This document shows, one piece after another, positions 50,890-59,808 of a stretch of DNA of 64,000 nt. Each line of letters starts with the position of its first letter. The first letter of the stretch is position 1. The stretch lies in the NCBI GenBank assembly GCA_947589185.1, contig CANQCK010000007.1:1-64000 (forward strand), in the 5' to 3' direction. A program made the translations under genes and the position numbers. The notes beneath the pieces were generated by a model. The model ran no database searches, was not told where the DNA came from, and saw only the letters and a list, made by a program, of their open reading frames with translations. Origin of the DNA: an uncultured Clostridia bacterium (GTDB lineage Bacteria; Bacillota; Clostridia; Oscillospirales; Ruminococcaceae).

Positions 50890-52158
50890 TTAATGAAGTA
50901 TGTTTCGGCACTCAATATAAAATCTCTTATCCTCAGCGTGTCCCATTGAGAATGTTTTTCTTGGCAGAGCACCGTCTTTAATAACGGTCGGGAAAAGCTC
51001 AGATTTAAGCATATCGGGAAGTATGAACCCTACGCTGTTATCGGTCTGAGTAAGTCTTTCCAAAACATCGGCTCCGTGAATGTAATCTATCTTTCCGCCG
51101 TTTTTCTTAATATACCCGTCTAACACTGCTTGCAGTGAGCCTACCGTTAGATTTGAAAGAGGCTTTCCTATATACACTTTCCTTTTAACTCCCTTGCAAA
51201 CATATGTAAATGCCTGACCTGTACCGCTGTCTGTATCGGTCAGCGAGAGCGTGGCTTTAAGACTTGCAAGCAGATCGCCGCAGTCAACGTCTGTTACAAT
51301 GCGGTGGATAGCCTCGAATTGCAATGCCTCACTGTGGAGGTTCACGACCTCAACCAGAGCATACCTTGCAGGGTGAGACGACATATCTTTATCAGGATTA
51401 TTTGCCTTGAGTTCTTCATAATACGCTTTAGCAGTTGCCAAAGAGTGATTTCCGTCGCCCATTGCAAAAAGCAAAACAGGTGCGTTCGTTAAGCCGTATT
51501 TTTCATTGAAAGCTTTTTTGTCGCCAAGTGCCGTTAATGAATTATCTATTCTGTTCTTTTGATCGTCCTGAACCAAATAACCCTTTATGCTTCCTCCGTT
51601 TTTCATAAGCGGAAAGTCATACAGCTTTTTCATAGAGTTTTTGTTATTGCCTAGCGGTTCGATTACACTTTTGTTTTCATCGTCTATAAGTATCATAATG
51701 TGAGGAAGTTCAAGACTTGCACCGCGTCTTACCTTTATTCTCGGAGGTATTCTCTCTACAACTGTCGCCTCAGTTGCACGAACAGGCGAAGTACTGCTTT
51801 TTGAATAGTCGTATTCCTCCAGGTCTATCATTCCTATCAAACCTTGACGAAGTATTCCGTTGCTTTGAATCCGTTCAACGTAGATGTACGAATTTTTGTG
51901 CTCATTAAAGACATTTGACGACAGATATTTGTCCATAGTTTTATGTATATTTTCTATTTTTGAATCAACATCGCTGCCGTTAAGATAAATTTCAGGAAGA
52001 ATCATTTTGAGAGTAGAAATTTTATCTCCTACGATTTTTTCGACGTCCTCCCAATATTCAGGCTCGCTTGTATACTGGTCGCAGGCAACCACCGACCAAG
52101 CTGACATATCGGTTTCCTCGTTCGGCAAAAGTATATCTGCCGGTTTAAATGCTGTCAT
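50890..52158 (-). CDS. DUF1015 family protein
   Basis: A 422-residue cytoplasmic protein of the DUF1015 family: opening ADILLPNEETDMSAWSVVACDQYTSEPEYWEDVE, central LFAMGDGNHSLATAKAYYEEL and late IDYIHGADVLERL. The family has a conserved GDGNHS motif and no established biochemical role, though it often occurs near serine or phosphoglycerate metabolism genes. It follows an ECF S component by 22 nt and is probably co-transcribed. Confidence 0.88.
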   Translation of the reverse strand: MTAFKPADILLPNEETDMSAWSVVACDQYTSEPEYWEDVEKIVGDKISTLKMILPEIYLNGSDVDSKIENIHKTMDKYLSSNVFNEHKNSYIYVERIQSNGILRQGLIGMIDLEEYDYSKSSTSPVRATEATVVERIPPRIKVRRGASLELPHIMILIDDENKSVIEPLGNNKNSMKKLYDFPLMKNGGSIKGYLVQDDQKNRIDNSLTALGDKKAFNEKYGLTNAPVLLFAMGDGNHSLATAKAYYEELKANNPDKDMSSHPARYALVEVVNLHSEALQFEAIHRIVTDVDCGDLLASLKATLSLTDTDSGTGQAFTYVCKGVKRKVYIGKPLSNLTVGSLQAVLDGYIKKNGGKIDYIHGADVLERLTQTDNSVGFILPDMLKSELFPTVIKDGALPRKTFSMGHAEDKRFYIECRNILH

Positions 52159-52180
52159 AATGCGTTCTCCTTTATAAGTT

Positions 52181-52708
52181 TTATTTTTCGCCTTTGTGTA
52201 CTATACCTGTCTTATTAAGTATCAGAACAATAAGAGGTATAAATATGATCTGTATTGCAATTCCGGCAAGGACGTTTAAGACCTCTCCGTTTATAAACAT
52301 ATCAGCTGTGTATACTTTTCCTTCATGACGCATCATAAAATAATATACAATATAGAATATAGTTCTTCCGCTGAACATTGAAAGCAGTAACGAAACATAA
52401 ACATTTTGCTTGAGCGTCTTATAAAGCAGTCCGCAGAGAACTCCGAATACACATAGCTCGACAGCCGTTGCAGCACCAAGCGGATACATTTCCATTGTGC
52501 CGAAAATAAGCGAGTACAGAATAGGTACTAATGCCCCGACAACTCCGCCGTAACCCAGACCGCAAACCATTCCGCAAAGCAGAACAGGCAATTCCATAGG
52601 CAGTAATCCGGTACCGAAAAGATTGATCCCGCCGAAAAACCACGGAAGCAAAACTCCGAGAACCCCTAGTATAATTGCTAAAACGAACAGCTTCAAATTA
52701 ACTCTCAT
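52181..52708 (-). CDS. ECF transporter S component
   Basis: Substrate-binding membrane subunit of an energy-coupling factor importer. 175 residues, about six helices, with a short LLPWFFGGINLFGTGLLPMELPVLLCG segment; the general ECF S pattern without a vitamin-specific signature I can name. ATG 52708 follows GGTGAT; an upstream ATG at 52720 lacks an RBS. The shared EcfA/EcfT module must be elsewhere. Confidence 0.75.
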   Translation of the reverse strand: MRVNLKLFVLAIILGVLGVLLPWFFGGINLFGTGLLPMELPVLLCGMVCGLGYGGVVGALVPILYSLIFGTMEMYPLGAATAVELCVFGVLCGLLYKTLKQNVYVSLLLSMFSGRTIFYIVYYFMMRHEGKVYTADMFINGEVLNVLAGIAIQIIFIPLIVLILNKTGIVHKGEK

Positions 52709-52813
52709 ATTTATCACCATTTTCTGTGAACTTTTATTTTATCATTATACAAAATTATATCATATACACGGTATTATTTCAATGTTTTTTTGTATGTTAC
52801 TGGCAGGATTGTC

Positions 52814-52841
52814 TTGCATTTTATTCAAATTATAGTATACT
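52814..52841 (+). promoter_or_regulatory. Sigma-A promoter of the PHP phosphatase gene
   Basis: TTGCAT (52814-52819), 16-bp spacer, TATACT (52836-52841), 33 bp before ATG 52874. This shows that the in-frame upstream codons are not translated. Confidence 0.55.
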
Positions 52842-52873
52842 ATAAATATATAAATCTGAAATGGAGAATTAAA

Positions 52874-53737
52874 ATGAACAAACTTAAAGGACTTATTGAT
52901 TGTCATTCACATACATATTTTTCACCTGATTCAAATGCCAATCCAGAAAAAATGGTTGAAAAGGCAATCGAACTTGGTCTTGAGGCGTATGCTATAACAG
53001 ATCATTGTGAATGTAACCGCTGGTTTGATATAGATTACTACAAAGCAGAACCTAATGAGCATGATACATATAATTTCGGCAGAGATTTTGACAGGTCGCT
53101 TAATAAAATAACTGAAATGAAAGAGATCTATGGAGATAAAATAAATCTTATCTGCGGAATTGAACTTGGTCAGGCGACTCACGATTTTGAGATCGCTGAT
53201 AAAGCGGTCGGGGACGAGCGTCTTGACTTTGTTATAGGATCAATGCACGAACTGCCAAACAGTCCGGATTTTTGCTTTATCAAGTATGAGAACTATTCAG
53301 ACAGCGAAATCGACAATCTGTTAGAGGATTATTTTCTTGAACTTCTTAAGCTTTGCAAGTGGGGAAAATTCGACGTTTTGGGACATTTAACTTACACGCT
53401 CAGATATATAGAGGGCGAGTACGGACTGAAAATCGACCTTTCAAAATATGAAGATATAATTAAAGAGTGCTTTAAGATTATCATTCAGAATTCAAAGGGA
53501 ATTGAAGTGAACACGTCGGGATTAAGGCAGAAATACGGAAAGCCGTTTCCTGATTTAGAATATATGAAAATGTATTATAATTTAGGCGGAGAGATCATTA
53601 CTCTCGGTTCGGACGCTCACCGAGTTGGCGATGTAGGTAAGGGGATCGCCGAGTGTAAAGAGATGCTCAAAAGAGTAGGATTTAAGTATCTGGCTTACTT
53701 TAAAAATCATAAGCCTGAGTTTGTGAAAATAGATTAA
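52874..53737 (+). CDS. PHP-domain histidinol-phosphatase
   Basis: A 287-residue metal-dependent phosphatase of the PHP/HisJ family: CHSHTYFSPDS near the N-terminus, AITDHCECN, GIELGQ, IGSMHE and LGSDAHRVGDVG supply the metal ligands. In histidine synthesis HisJ converts histidinol phosphate to histidinol; no other his gene is nearby, so the substrate is assumed. ATG 52874 follows GGAG. Single gene with its own terminator. Confidence 0.85.
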   Translation: MNKLKGLIDCHSHTYFSPDSNANPEKMVEKAIELGLEAYAITDHCECNRWFDIDYYKAEPNEHDTYNFGRDFDRSLNKITEMKEIYGDKINLICGIELGQATHDFEIADKAVGDERLDFVIGSMHELPNSPDFCFIKYENYSDSEIDNLLEDYFLELLKLCKWGKFDVLGHLTYTLRYIEGEYGLKIDLSKYEDIIKECFKIIIQNSKGIEVNTSGLRQKYGKPFPDLEYMKMYYNLGGEIITLGSDAHRVGDVGKGIAECKEMLKRVGFKYLAYFKNHKPEFVKID

Positions 53738-53741
53738 ATAA

Positions 53742-53773
53742 AAACCTACTGATTTTCAGTAGGTTTCATTTTT
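53742..53773 (+). terminator. Terminator of the PHP phosphatase gene
   Basis: AAACCTACTGA, loop TTT, TCAGTAGGTTT, then CATTTTTT. Confidence 0.8.
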
Positions 53774-53819
53774 TACTTAGTTTATCAAGGAGCAAATTGC
53801 AGTAATCTTGGTGATTATA

Positions 53820-54144
53820 TGCTTTTTCTCTAAATGTCTTGCCTCTAGGCACTAGCCTTCCGTATTAGCAAAGTAAAACCCGCCGTTGTACGAACTGTAA
53901 CATTTTACAAACTATACAAAGGCGGAAAGAGTGCAGGGCTCAGCCCTGCTCTTGCTTCTTGCTTCTACAATTCTTGCCTCTAGGTACTAGCCCGCCAGCG
54001 AGCCGCTGGGCAACGGCACCGATTAGAAACTAGAGATTAGAGGCAAGAGGCAAGAACTTACCTTTTCAACAGAGTACTAGCCTGCCGTTTTGAAACACGT
54101 CAAACATTAAATTAAACTTTTAATAGGCAGAGAGCGTGCAGGGC
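53820..54144. repeat. Composite repeat cluster 4 (no gene)
   Basis: Heptamers (53835-53860), foldback unit CCGCC...GGCGG (53880-53925), the palindrome GCAGGGCTCAGCCCTGC, heptamers (53954-53990), palindrome CCAGCGAGCCGCTGG (53991-54005), heptamers TCTAATC/TCTAGTT/TCTTGCC type in reverse (54014-54055), foldback unit (54082-54130), and a second GCAGGGCTCAGCCCTGC that contains the stop codon of the next gene. Confidence 0.75.
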
Positions 54145-55077
54145 TCAGCCCTGCTCTGGCGTCACTCCAGTCAAATCAAACGGCGGAATATATTCCTCCT
54201 GTGCAGATGAGCGTTCTTGAATAAAGCCCCTGAACCCGTATTGTCCGGCTCTGCTTACTACCTTTTCGTATTCAAAGGTGGTGATACGTCTGTTAAGTTC
54301 GGGAAAGCTCATACAAGCCTCTGTAGGTGTAAATTGGCTCATAAGACTAAGCAGAAAGTTATACTTTGTTAAAAATTTGCAGTCGTTAAGCCAGTCGAGT
54401 ATATCAAGACTGTCATGATAACAGCCGGGCAAAACAAGATGTCTTATTATAAGCCCCTTTTTTAGAATTTTCATATCGTAATCTTGAATTCCTCTGTCCC
54501 AGATAAGCTTCGGAGCTTGCCGGTGCATTTCTTTCAGTGCCTCGCTCGCCTTTTCAAAGTAATCGGGGCAGGAGGAGTATTTGCCTGATAGTTCAGAGCT
54601 TTTGTACTTCAAATCAGGCAGATAAATGTCTATATACCCGTCGAACATCTTTAAGGTTTCAACCGACTCGTAGCCTCCGCAGTTCATAATCACAGGAATA
54701 TCAAGCTTGTCTTTTACCATATCAAGAGCCTTTAAAATCTGATATGAGTAGTGGGTCGGAGTTACGAGGTTTATGTTCTCCGCACCCTTATCCTCTAGCT
54801 CTAAAAATATATCCGCCAAACGGTTGCAGGAAATTTCCTTGCCTTTGCTGTTAACACTTATTTCTGCATTCTGACAGAATACGCATTTTAAATTGCAGTT
54901 TGAAAAGAATACCGTTCCGCTGCCTCTTTCTCCGCTTATGCACGGTTCTTCCCAGAAGTGGAGAGCTGCTCTTGATACTGTGACATTATTATTATTTCCG
55001 CAGGCTCTGCAAAAACCTGCGGAAATTTCTCTGTCAATATTACATTGTCTGGGGCAAATATTACATAGCTCAGACAA
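54145..55077 (-). CDS. Radical SAM protein (PflA-like)
   Basis: A 310-residue radical SAM enzyme resembling pyruvate-formate-lyase activators: N-terminal CNICPRQCNIDR and GFCRACG cysteine pairs, the cluster-binding CNLKCVFCQNAE (CxxxCxxC), and INLVTPTHYSYQILKAL. Substrate unknown. TTG start, 2 nt after the stop of the EF-G-like gene, so the two are coupled. The last codons GAG CAG GGC TGA coincide with the repeat sequence GAGCAGGGCTGAGCC, so the terminal residues and stop are repeat-encoded. Confidence 0.85.
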   Translation of the reverse strand: MSELCNICPRQCNIDREISAGFCRACGNNNNVTVSRAALHFWEEPCISGERGSGTVFFSNCNLKCVFCQNAEISVNSKGKEISCNRLADIFLELEDKGAENINLVTPTHYSYQILKALDMVKDKLDIPVIMNCGGYESVETLKMFDGYIDIYLPDLKYKSSELSGKYSSCPDYFEKASEALKEMHRQAPKLIWDRGIQDYDMKILKKGLIIRHLVLPGCYHDSLDILDWLNDCKFLTKYNFLLSLMSQFTPTEACMSFPELNRRITTFEYEKVVSRAGQYGFRGFIQERSSAQEEYIPPFDLTGVTPEQG

Positions 55078-55079
55078 TT

Positions 55080-57170
55080 TTAATCACCGCTTACCGACGC
55101 TTCGGCAATTACGTTAGCAACTAAGTGTGCAGGAAGCTGTTCGTATCTTTCCTGCTTTAGGGTAAAACTGCCTCTGCCCTGAGTCATCTGACGGAGCAGC
55201 ATAGTAAAATCGCTCATCTCGGAAATAGGTACCTCTGCAACTACCTCCGTCATACCCTTTTCAGTCTCTGACGGGTTCATACCGAGTACCCTTCCGCGAC
55301 GCTTGTTAAGCTCGCCTATCATATCTCCCGTGTTTTCGTCGGGAACCGATACATTCAATGCACCGATAGGCTCTAAAAGTACCGGGTCAGCCTGAGCAAG
55401 ACCTTCTTTGTAAGCTATGGTAGCAGCCATCTTGAACGCCATTTCCGAAGAATCAACAGGGTGGTAAGAACCGTCAACTAAGATAGCCTTTAATCCCACA
55501 ACAGGAAATCCTGCCAGAACACCTTTTGAAATACATTCCTGAAGTCCCTTTTCAACAGCTGGGAAGTAGTTTTTAGGTACTGCTCCGCCGAAGATCTTCT
55601 CCTCGAAAATGAGGTCATCGGAAACGCAGGGCTCAAACTCGATCCACACGTCTCCGTATTGACCGTGGCCGCCCGATTGTTTTTTATGTTTTCCCTGAAC
55701 CTTGACTTTCTTTCTTATCGTTTCTCTATATGGTATTTTCGGAACGGTAAGGTCAATATCAACTCCGAAATCGTTTTTGAGCTTTGAAAGTGCCGAGCCT
55801 AAATGCTGATCGCCTAAGCCCTTTAAAATCTGTTCGTGAGTGAGTTCATCTTGATAGTATTCAAGGGTAAGGTCTTGCTCGAGCAGCTTTGAAACAGCAC
55901 TTGAAATCTTGCTTTCATCACCTTGAGCCTTAGCCTTGACAGCCATCGGATAGCATGGCTTTGGTAAATCAATAGCGTCGAACTTAACAACCCTTGACGC
56001 ATCGCAAATAGTGTCGTTTGTGTTTATATCAAGCTTTGTTGCAACAATAATATCTCCGCAGCTTGCCTCAGTAAGCTCAATTTGCTTTTTGCCGACCAGA
56101 GTAAACAGCTTTCCTATTTTAAGTGTGCTGCCGTTTGAAGCATTTACAGCGTCCGTTCCCGTTTTGATTTTGCCCGACATAACTTTGATGAACGACATTT
56201 TTCCTACAAACGGGTCTGCAACCGTCTTGAATACAAATGCACTTAGCGGTTCTGACATATCGCACTTAATCTCAACAGGTGAACCGTCCTTATCGGTCGC
56301 AACAGCAGTTTCTTCGTCGGTGGAAACAGGAAGAAGCAGTGAGATCTCTTTGAGCAGCATATCAATGCCTGCCAGCGTAGTTGACGATACGCAGGTAACC
56401 GGAGTTATAATTCCCTCGTTCATTCCTTTGTGTATACCGTCTATAAGCTCTTTCTGTGTGAACGCTTCGCCGCTGAAGAATTTTTCAAAAAGCTCTTCGT
56501 CGGTTTCGGCAACCGCTTCTGATATAGCTTCTTTTAAGCCCTGTAAGCGGTATTCGATTTTATCGCCCAGTTCTGCCGTAGGCATTTCTGTTTCAACGGC
56601 GTTGCCGCTGTTGTCATACTTATATGCCTTCATCTCAATGAGGTTTACATATGATACGATTTTTCTGTCTGCTATAACCGGCACAACAACAGGACATACT
56701 GTAGGTCCGAATTCAGCTTTGAGATCGGTCAGGACATTGTAAAAGTTTGCGTTTTCTGAATCAAGCTTGGTGACAACAAACATTCTCGGCTTTTTCATAG
56801 CTACTGCTGCCGAGTATGCTTTGTGTGTTCCTACATTTACGCCCGATTTTCCCGAAACGGTTATCATCGCAGTGTCGCAGGCGGATATTCCTTCTATCAT
56901 TTCGCCCGCAAAGTCAAAAAGTCCGGGCGTGTCTAAGATATTGATTTTATAGCCGTCTCTCTCATATGCGGAAAGTGACGTATATACAGAAGATTTTCTT
57001 GCAATCTCTTCGTTTGTATAGTCTGAAACAGTATTTCCGTCAGCAATTTTTCCAAGCCGCTCGCTTGAACCGCTTTTGTAAAGCAATCCCTCGCACAGCG
57101 AGGTTTTTCCCGAGCCTGCGTGACCGCATAGCACAATGTTTTTTATTTTTGAATTGTCGTAAGTTTTCAC
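55080..57170 (-). CDS. Elongation factor G-like GTPase
   Basis: A 696-residue translational GTPase of the EF-G-like paralogue group. G1 is GHAGSGKT, G3 is DTPGLFDF, and the switch-region and later domains (IPYRETIRKKVKVQGKHKKQSGGHGQYGDVWIEF; GRGSFTLKQERYEQLP) match domain IV and V of that group. It differs from canonical FusA (GHIDAGKTT), so it is probably not the main translocase. GTG 57170 lies 7 nt from GGAGAG; an ATG at 57191 lacks an RBS. Coupled to the radical SAM gene. Confidence 0.88.
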   Translation of the reverse strand: MKTYDNSKIKNIVLCGHAGSGKTSLCEGLLYKSGSSERLGKIADGNTVSDYTNEEIARKSSVYTSLSAYERDGYKINILDTPGLFDFAGEMIEGISACDTAMITVSGKSGVNVGTHKAYSAAVAMKKPRMFVVTKLDSENANFYNVLTDLKAEFGPTVCPVVVPVIADRKIVSYVNLIEMKAYKYDNSGNAVETEMPTAELGDKIEYRLQGLKEAISEAVAETDEELFEKFFSGEAFTQKELIDGIHKGMNEGIITPVTCVSSTTLAGIDMLLKEISLLLPVSTDEETAVATDKDGSPVEIKCDMSEPLSAFVFKTVADPFVGKMSFIKVMSGKIKTGTDAVNASNGSTLKIGKLFTLVGKKQIELTEASCGDIIVATKLDINTNDTICDASRVVKFDAIDLPKPCYPMAVKAKAQGDESKISSAVSKLLEQDLTLEYYQDELTHEQILKGLGDQHLGSALSKLKNDFGVDIDLTVPKIPYRETIRKKVKVQGKHKKQSGGHGQYGDVWIEFEPCVSDDLIFEEKIFGGAVPKNYFPAVEKGLQECISKGVLAGFPVVGLKAILVDGSYHPVDSSEMAFKMAATIAYKEGLAQADPVLLEPIGALNVSVPDENTGDMIGELNKRRGRVLGMNPSETEKGMTEVVAEVPISEMSDFTMLLRQMTQGRGSFTLKQERYEQLPAHLVANVIAEASVSGD

Positions 57171-57423
57171 TTTTATCTCTCCATTCAACATAAATTTGTA
57201 GCAAGTCAGATATTATATAATTCAGACAGATGATCCCTATGTCCGTTTAGCAGGAAACATCTTGTATTCAGCAGAAATTTGTAATAACTGCTGAATGTTC
57301 GCTTTTTAATAAGGGACTGACCCTTTTAAAATTAAACAATATATATTACTACTAATAATGCAATTATATACTATTTCACTATAAATTGCAAGTGATTTTA
57401 ATAATTTTTTGTTGAAAATTAAA

Positions 57424-57450
57424 TAATCGCTCTGCGTTTAACAAAGCGAT
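57424..57450 (-). terminator. Terminator of the YD-repeat protein gene
   Basis: Minus-strand AATCGCTTTG and CAGAGCGATT flank a 7-nt loop with one mismatch, 10 nt past the stop; the tail is ATTTAATTTT. Confidence 0.6.
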
Positions 57451-57459
57451 TTTTTACAT

Positions 57460-59019
57460 TTATTTAACTGTTACTTTCTTTGTTTTTTTGCTCCAGCTTC
57501 CGTTGACCTTCTTGGTCTGACCGTTAGAGTCCTTATATTCCACATACGGTCTTACACGAACATAGTAGGTTTTGCCGCTTTTGATTTTTTTGTTTTTAAC
57601 AGTCAGCTTATTCTTAGTGACGAATTTTTTAATTACATTCTTTTTGAACCTTCTGTTTGAAGAGATTTGAACCTCATAACCACTTGCTTTTTTGATGTTT
57701 TTCCACGACACGCTTATCTTTTTCTTTTTATTGCTTAAAGCCTTCAGCTTTTTGATTTTTGCTTTGCTTATTAACTCCTTTGCTTTTTCTTTATTTTGGT
57801 TGCCGTTAATGGAAGTCACTGCAATCTTATTTGCAGAATTAGTATTGTTTTTATTCTGAACAGGCTTTGCTGACGGCTTTGAATCGGATGGCTTTGTTCC
57901 GGAAGAATTATTATTGTTTGAAGTATTATTATCGTCAATTAAAGGAGTATTTCCCTTTTCGTAGTATATTAATTCTCCGTCTGTATCGTATTTATATTTC
58001 TCCCAGCTTCCGTCGCTGTACTCGGATAATGTGAGATAGCCGTCTTTGCTGTAGGTGTTTTTTACCCAGCTTTCGTCGTTATATTTAGTATATGTACAAT
58101 TGCCGTTTGCGTCATATGTGTTGTCTTCCGAATATCCCTCGCTGTCTGCATAGTGTGTTATATTGCCATATTCATCGTATTCTGTGTCTTCCCAATAGCC
58201 GTCGCTGTTTTCTATATGAATAATGTTTCCATTTTCGTCATACTTGGTCTCTTCCCAGAAATTATCGCTGTCTTCATAACGTATCTCATTGCCGCTTTCA
58301 TCGTACTCTCTCTTTTGCCAATTGCCGTCTCCGTCTTCAACGTAAAGAATATTTCCGTTTTCATCGGTTTCTATAGTATAACCGTCGCTGGTTTCTATTA
58401 GAATATTACCGTTCTCTTTATATTCAAAAGTTTCCCAACAATTGCTTTCATGATTTATAACATTTCCGTCGTCATCATATTTGAATTTTTCCCAGCTGTT
58501 GTTGAGATATTTATAAGTCATCTCTTTGTTGACTTCGTCATATTCAACAGTATAACCGTAACCGTAGCTGTTTTCAAAATATGTTTCAAAACCCTTTTCG
58601 TTAAACTCCTGTTTTAGCCAGAAACCGTTGCTGTCTTCTCTATGCTTTGTTTTTATGCTGCCGTCTTCAAAATATGTATATGTCCATTCTGATGTGTATG
58701 TATCGCCGTCGCTGTTTTCATAGTATGTCTGGTCTCCGTTTTCGTTATATTCAAAACTTTCCCATGAGCCGTCGCTGTACGAAATAAGTGTTACGTTTCC
58801 GTTTTCGTCATAAGTGTATTCACCGTCGTCTTCATCTATGATGTCGTCCATTATATCACGTCCGAGTACCGATTTAATGGTTCGCTTTCCGATACTTTCA
58901 AGCGATTTTACAGTCTTTACTGCATTCTCAGTATTTACGGCGTTTGCTGTCGGAACTGACCCGATAAGACTCAATGTCATTGCAATGGCGGTAAATAAAA
59001 TCATAATTCTTTTTTTCAT
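57460..59019 (-). CDS. Secreted YD-like repeat protein with a Lys-rich Fn3-like C-terminal module
   Basis: A 519-residue exported protein of unknown function. Signal peptide about residues 1-27. From residue ~65 to ~355 it has about 14 tandem repeats of ~20 residues with consensus YDENGNxxxxENSDGxW, resembling YD (RHS-type) repeats but without a hydrophobic core or toxin domain. A Ser/Asn linker follows, then a ~90-residue basic Fn3-like module closely similar to that on the GH5 enzymes (KAKIKKLKALSNKKKKISVSW; SGKTYYVRVRPYVEYKDSNG). Probably a surface protein held by the basic module. Confidence 0.8.
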   Translation of the reverse strand: MKKRIMILFTAIAMTLSLIGSVPTANAVNTENAVKTVKSLESIGKRTIKSVLGRDIMDDIIDEDDGEYTYDENGNVTLISYSDGSWESFEYNENGDQTYYENSDGDTYTSEWTYTYFEDGSIKTKHREDSNGFWLKQEFNEKGFETYFENSYGYGYTVEYDEVNKEMTYKYLNNSWEKFKYDDDGNVINHESNCWETFEYKENGNILIETSDGYTIETDENGNILYVEDGDGNWQKREYDESGNEIRYEDSDNFWEETKYDENGNIIHIENSDGYWEDTEYDEYGNITHYADSEGYSEDNTYDANGNCTYTKYNDESWVKNTYSKDGYLTLSEYSDGSWEKYKYDTDGELIYYEKGNTPLIDDNNTSNNNNSSGTKPSDSKPSAKPVQNKNNTNSANKIAVTSINGNQNKEKAKELISKAKIKKLKALSNKKKKISVSWKNIKKASGYEVQISSNRRFKKNVIKKFVTKNKLTVKNKKIKSGKTYYVRVRPYVEYKDSNGQTKKVNGSWSKKTKKVTVK

Positions 59020-59127
59020 AGCTTTTCTCCTAAATATAATAATTATTGTATAACTATTATAGCTTATAAATGCTAATTGGTCAATATTTTTGTAAACTAT
59101 TCAACAGAAAATCGGTATGGTATTTTT

Positions 59128-59676
59128 TTACTCGCCGAACTTTATCAGCTTCATAAACGCTTTGTTTTTCTCTAAAAGCTTAAATAGTATAACTCCTATT
59201 ATGCCAACGCAAACGAACTCTCCCAGAGCGACCTGACCCATTGACAAAAACAGAGGCAGGGAAAAAACATACTTAAGTTCTAACCCCACTAATATTCCGT
59301 TAAACAACACGGGCGACAGAGACGCTGTAATTAATGAGACAGTCGAAGCGGCATTTTCACTCATACCGAATTTGTTTTCAAAAAATCGGGGTAGACGCTC
59401 TGAACACAAGACTATTACCGCAACGGCGAGCAGAGTTGCGAGAGTTCCCACTATCATATCAATTGCACCGACAGTGCTGATTATATTGGCGATAAGACAG
59501 CCTACGACCATTGAGTAGCAGTATTCTCTTTTATAAAAGCAGAGAAGCACTAATACTTCCGATATGCGAAACTGTATATTGCCGTAGGCAAGAGAGCCTA
59601 AAGCCATTGTTACAGTGACATACAAAGCCGCTGTTACTGATAAAACTGCAATTTTTCTTACACTTAGATTTTTCAT
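59128..59676 (-). CDS. queT: QueT-family queuosine-precursor ECF transporter S component
   Basis: A 182-residue membrane protein with about six helices. The motif SLAYGNIQFRISEVLVLLCFY is the QueT signature; it probably imports preQ1 or preQ0 for queuosine tRNA modification. ATG 59676 follows TAGGAGAAA; the in-frame codons further upstream run through the attenuator hairpin and are not translated. The gene is preceded by a riboswitch-like leader. Confidence 0.92.
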   Translation of the reverse strand: MKNLSVRKIAVLSVTAALYVTVTMALGSLAYGNIQFRISEVLVLLCFYKREYCYSMVVGCLIANIISTVGAIDMIVGTLATLLAVAVIVLCSERLPRFFENKFGMSENAASTVSLITASLSPVLFNGILVGLELKYVFSLPLFLSMGQVALGEFVCVGIIGVILFKLLEKNKAFMKLIKFGE

Positions 59677-59704
59677 GAAATTTTCTCCTAATAAATATTT
59701 AGCG

Positions 59705-59792
59705 ATAAAAAAAGCGTACCACAAGGATACGCCTTTTATTTCAGTATTATCCCTGTTTTTATTAACGAGTGGTGACTAGGTTACACTCGGTA
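59705..59792 (-). promoter_or_regulatory. Candidate preQ1 riboswitch with terminator upstream of queT
   Basis: On the minus strand a CGAGTG / CACTCG stem (59789-59766) encloses the loop TAACCTAGTCAC and is followed by the A-rich TTAATAAAAACAGGGATAA. An intrinsic terminator comes next (GCGTATCC, TTGT, GGTACGC, then seven T; 59733-59707). Small stem, CCTAG loop and A-rich tail are features of preQ1 aptamers; preQ1-III examples are known upstream of queT in gut Clostridia. The class is not resolved by eye. Confidence 0.55.
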
Positions 59793-59808
59793 TTAACTTT
59801 ACTTGAAT

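Noticed and set aside
42131-54144. CRISPR array
   Set aside because: The repeats are not evenly spaced, lie in several different gaps, alternate in orientation and have no spacers or cas genes.
57269-57298. Riboswitch in the leader of the EF-G-like gene
   Set aside because: Only a single ATTCAGCAG/CTGCTGAAT stem is present, about 100 bp upstream of the gene, with no conserved loop pattern or antiterminator alternative.
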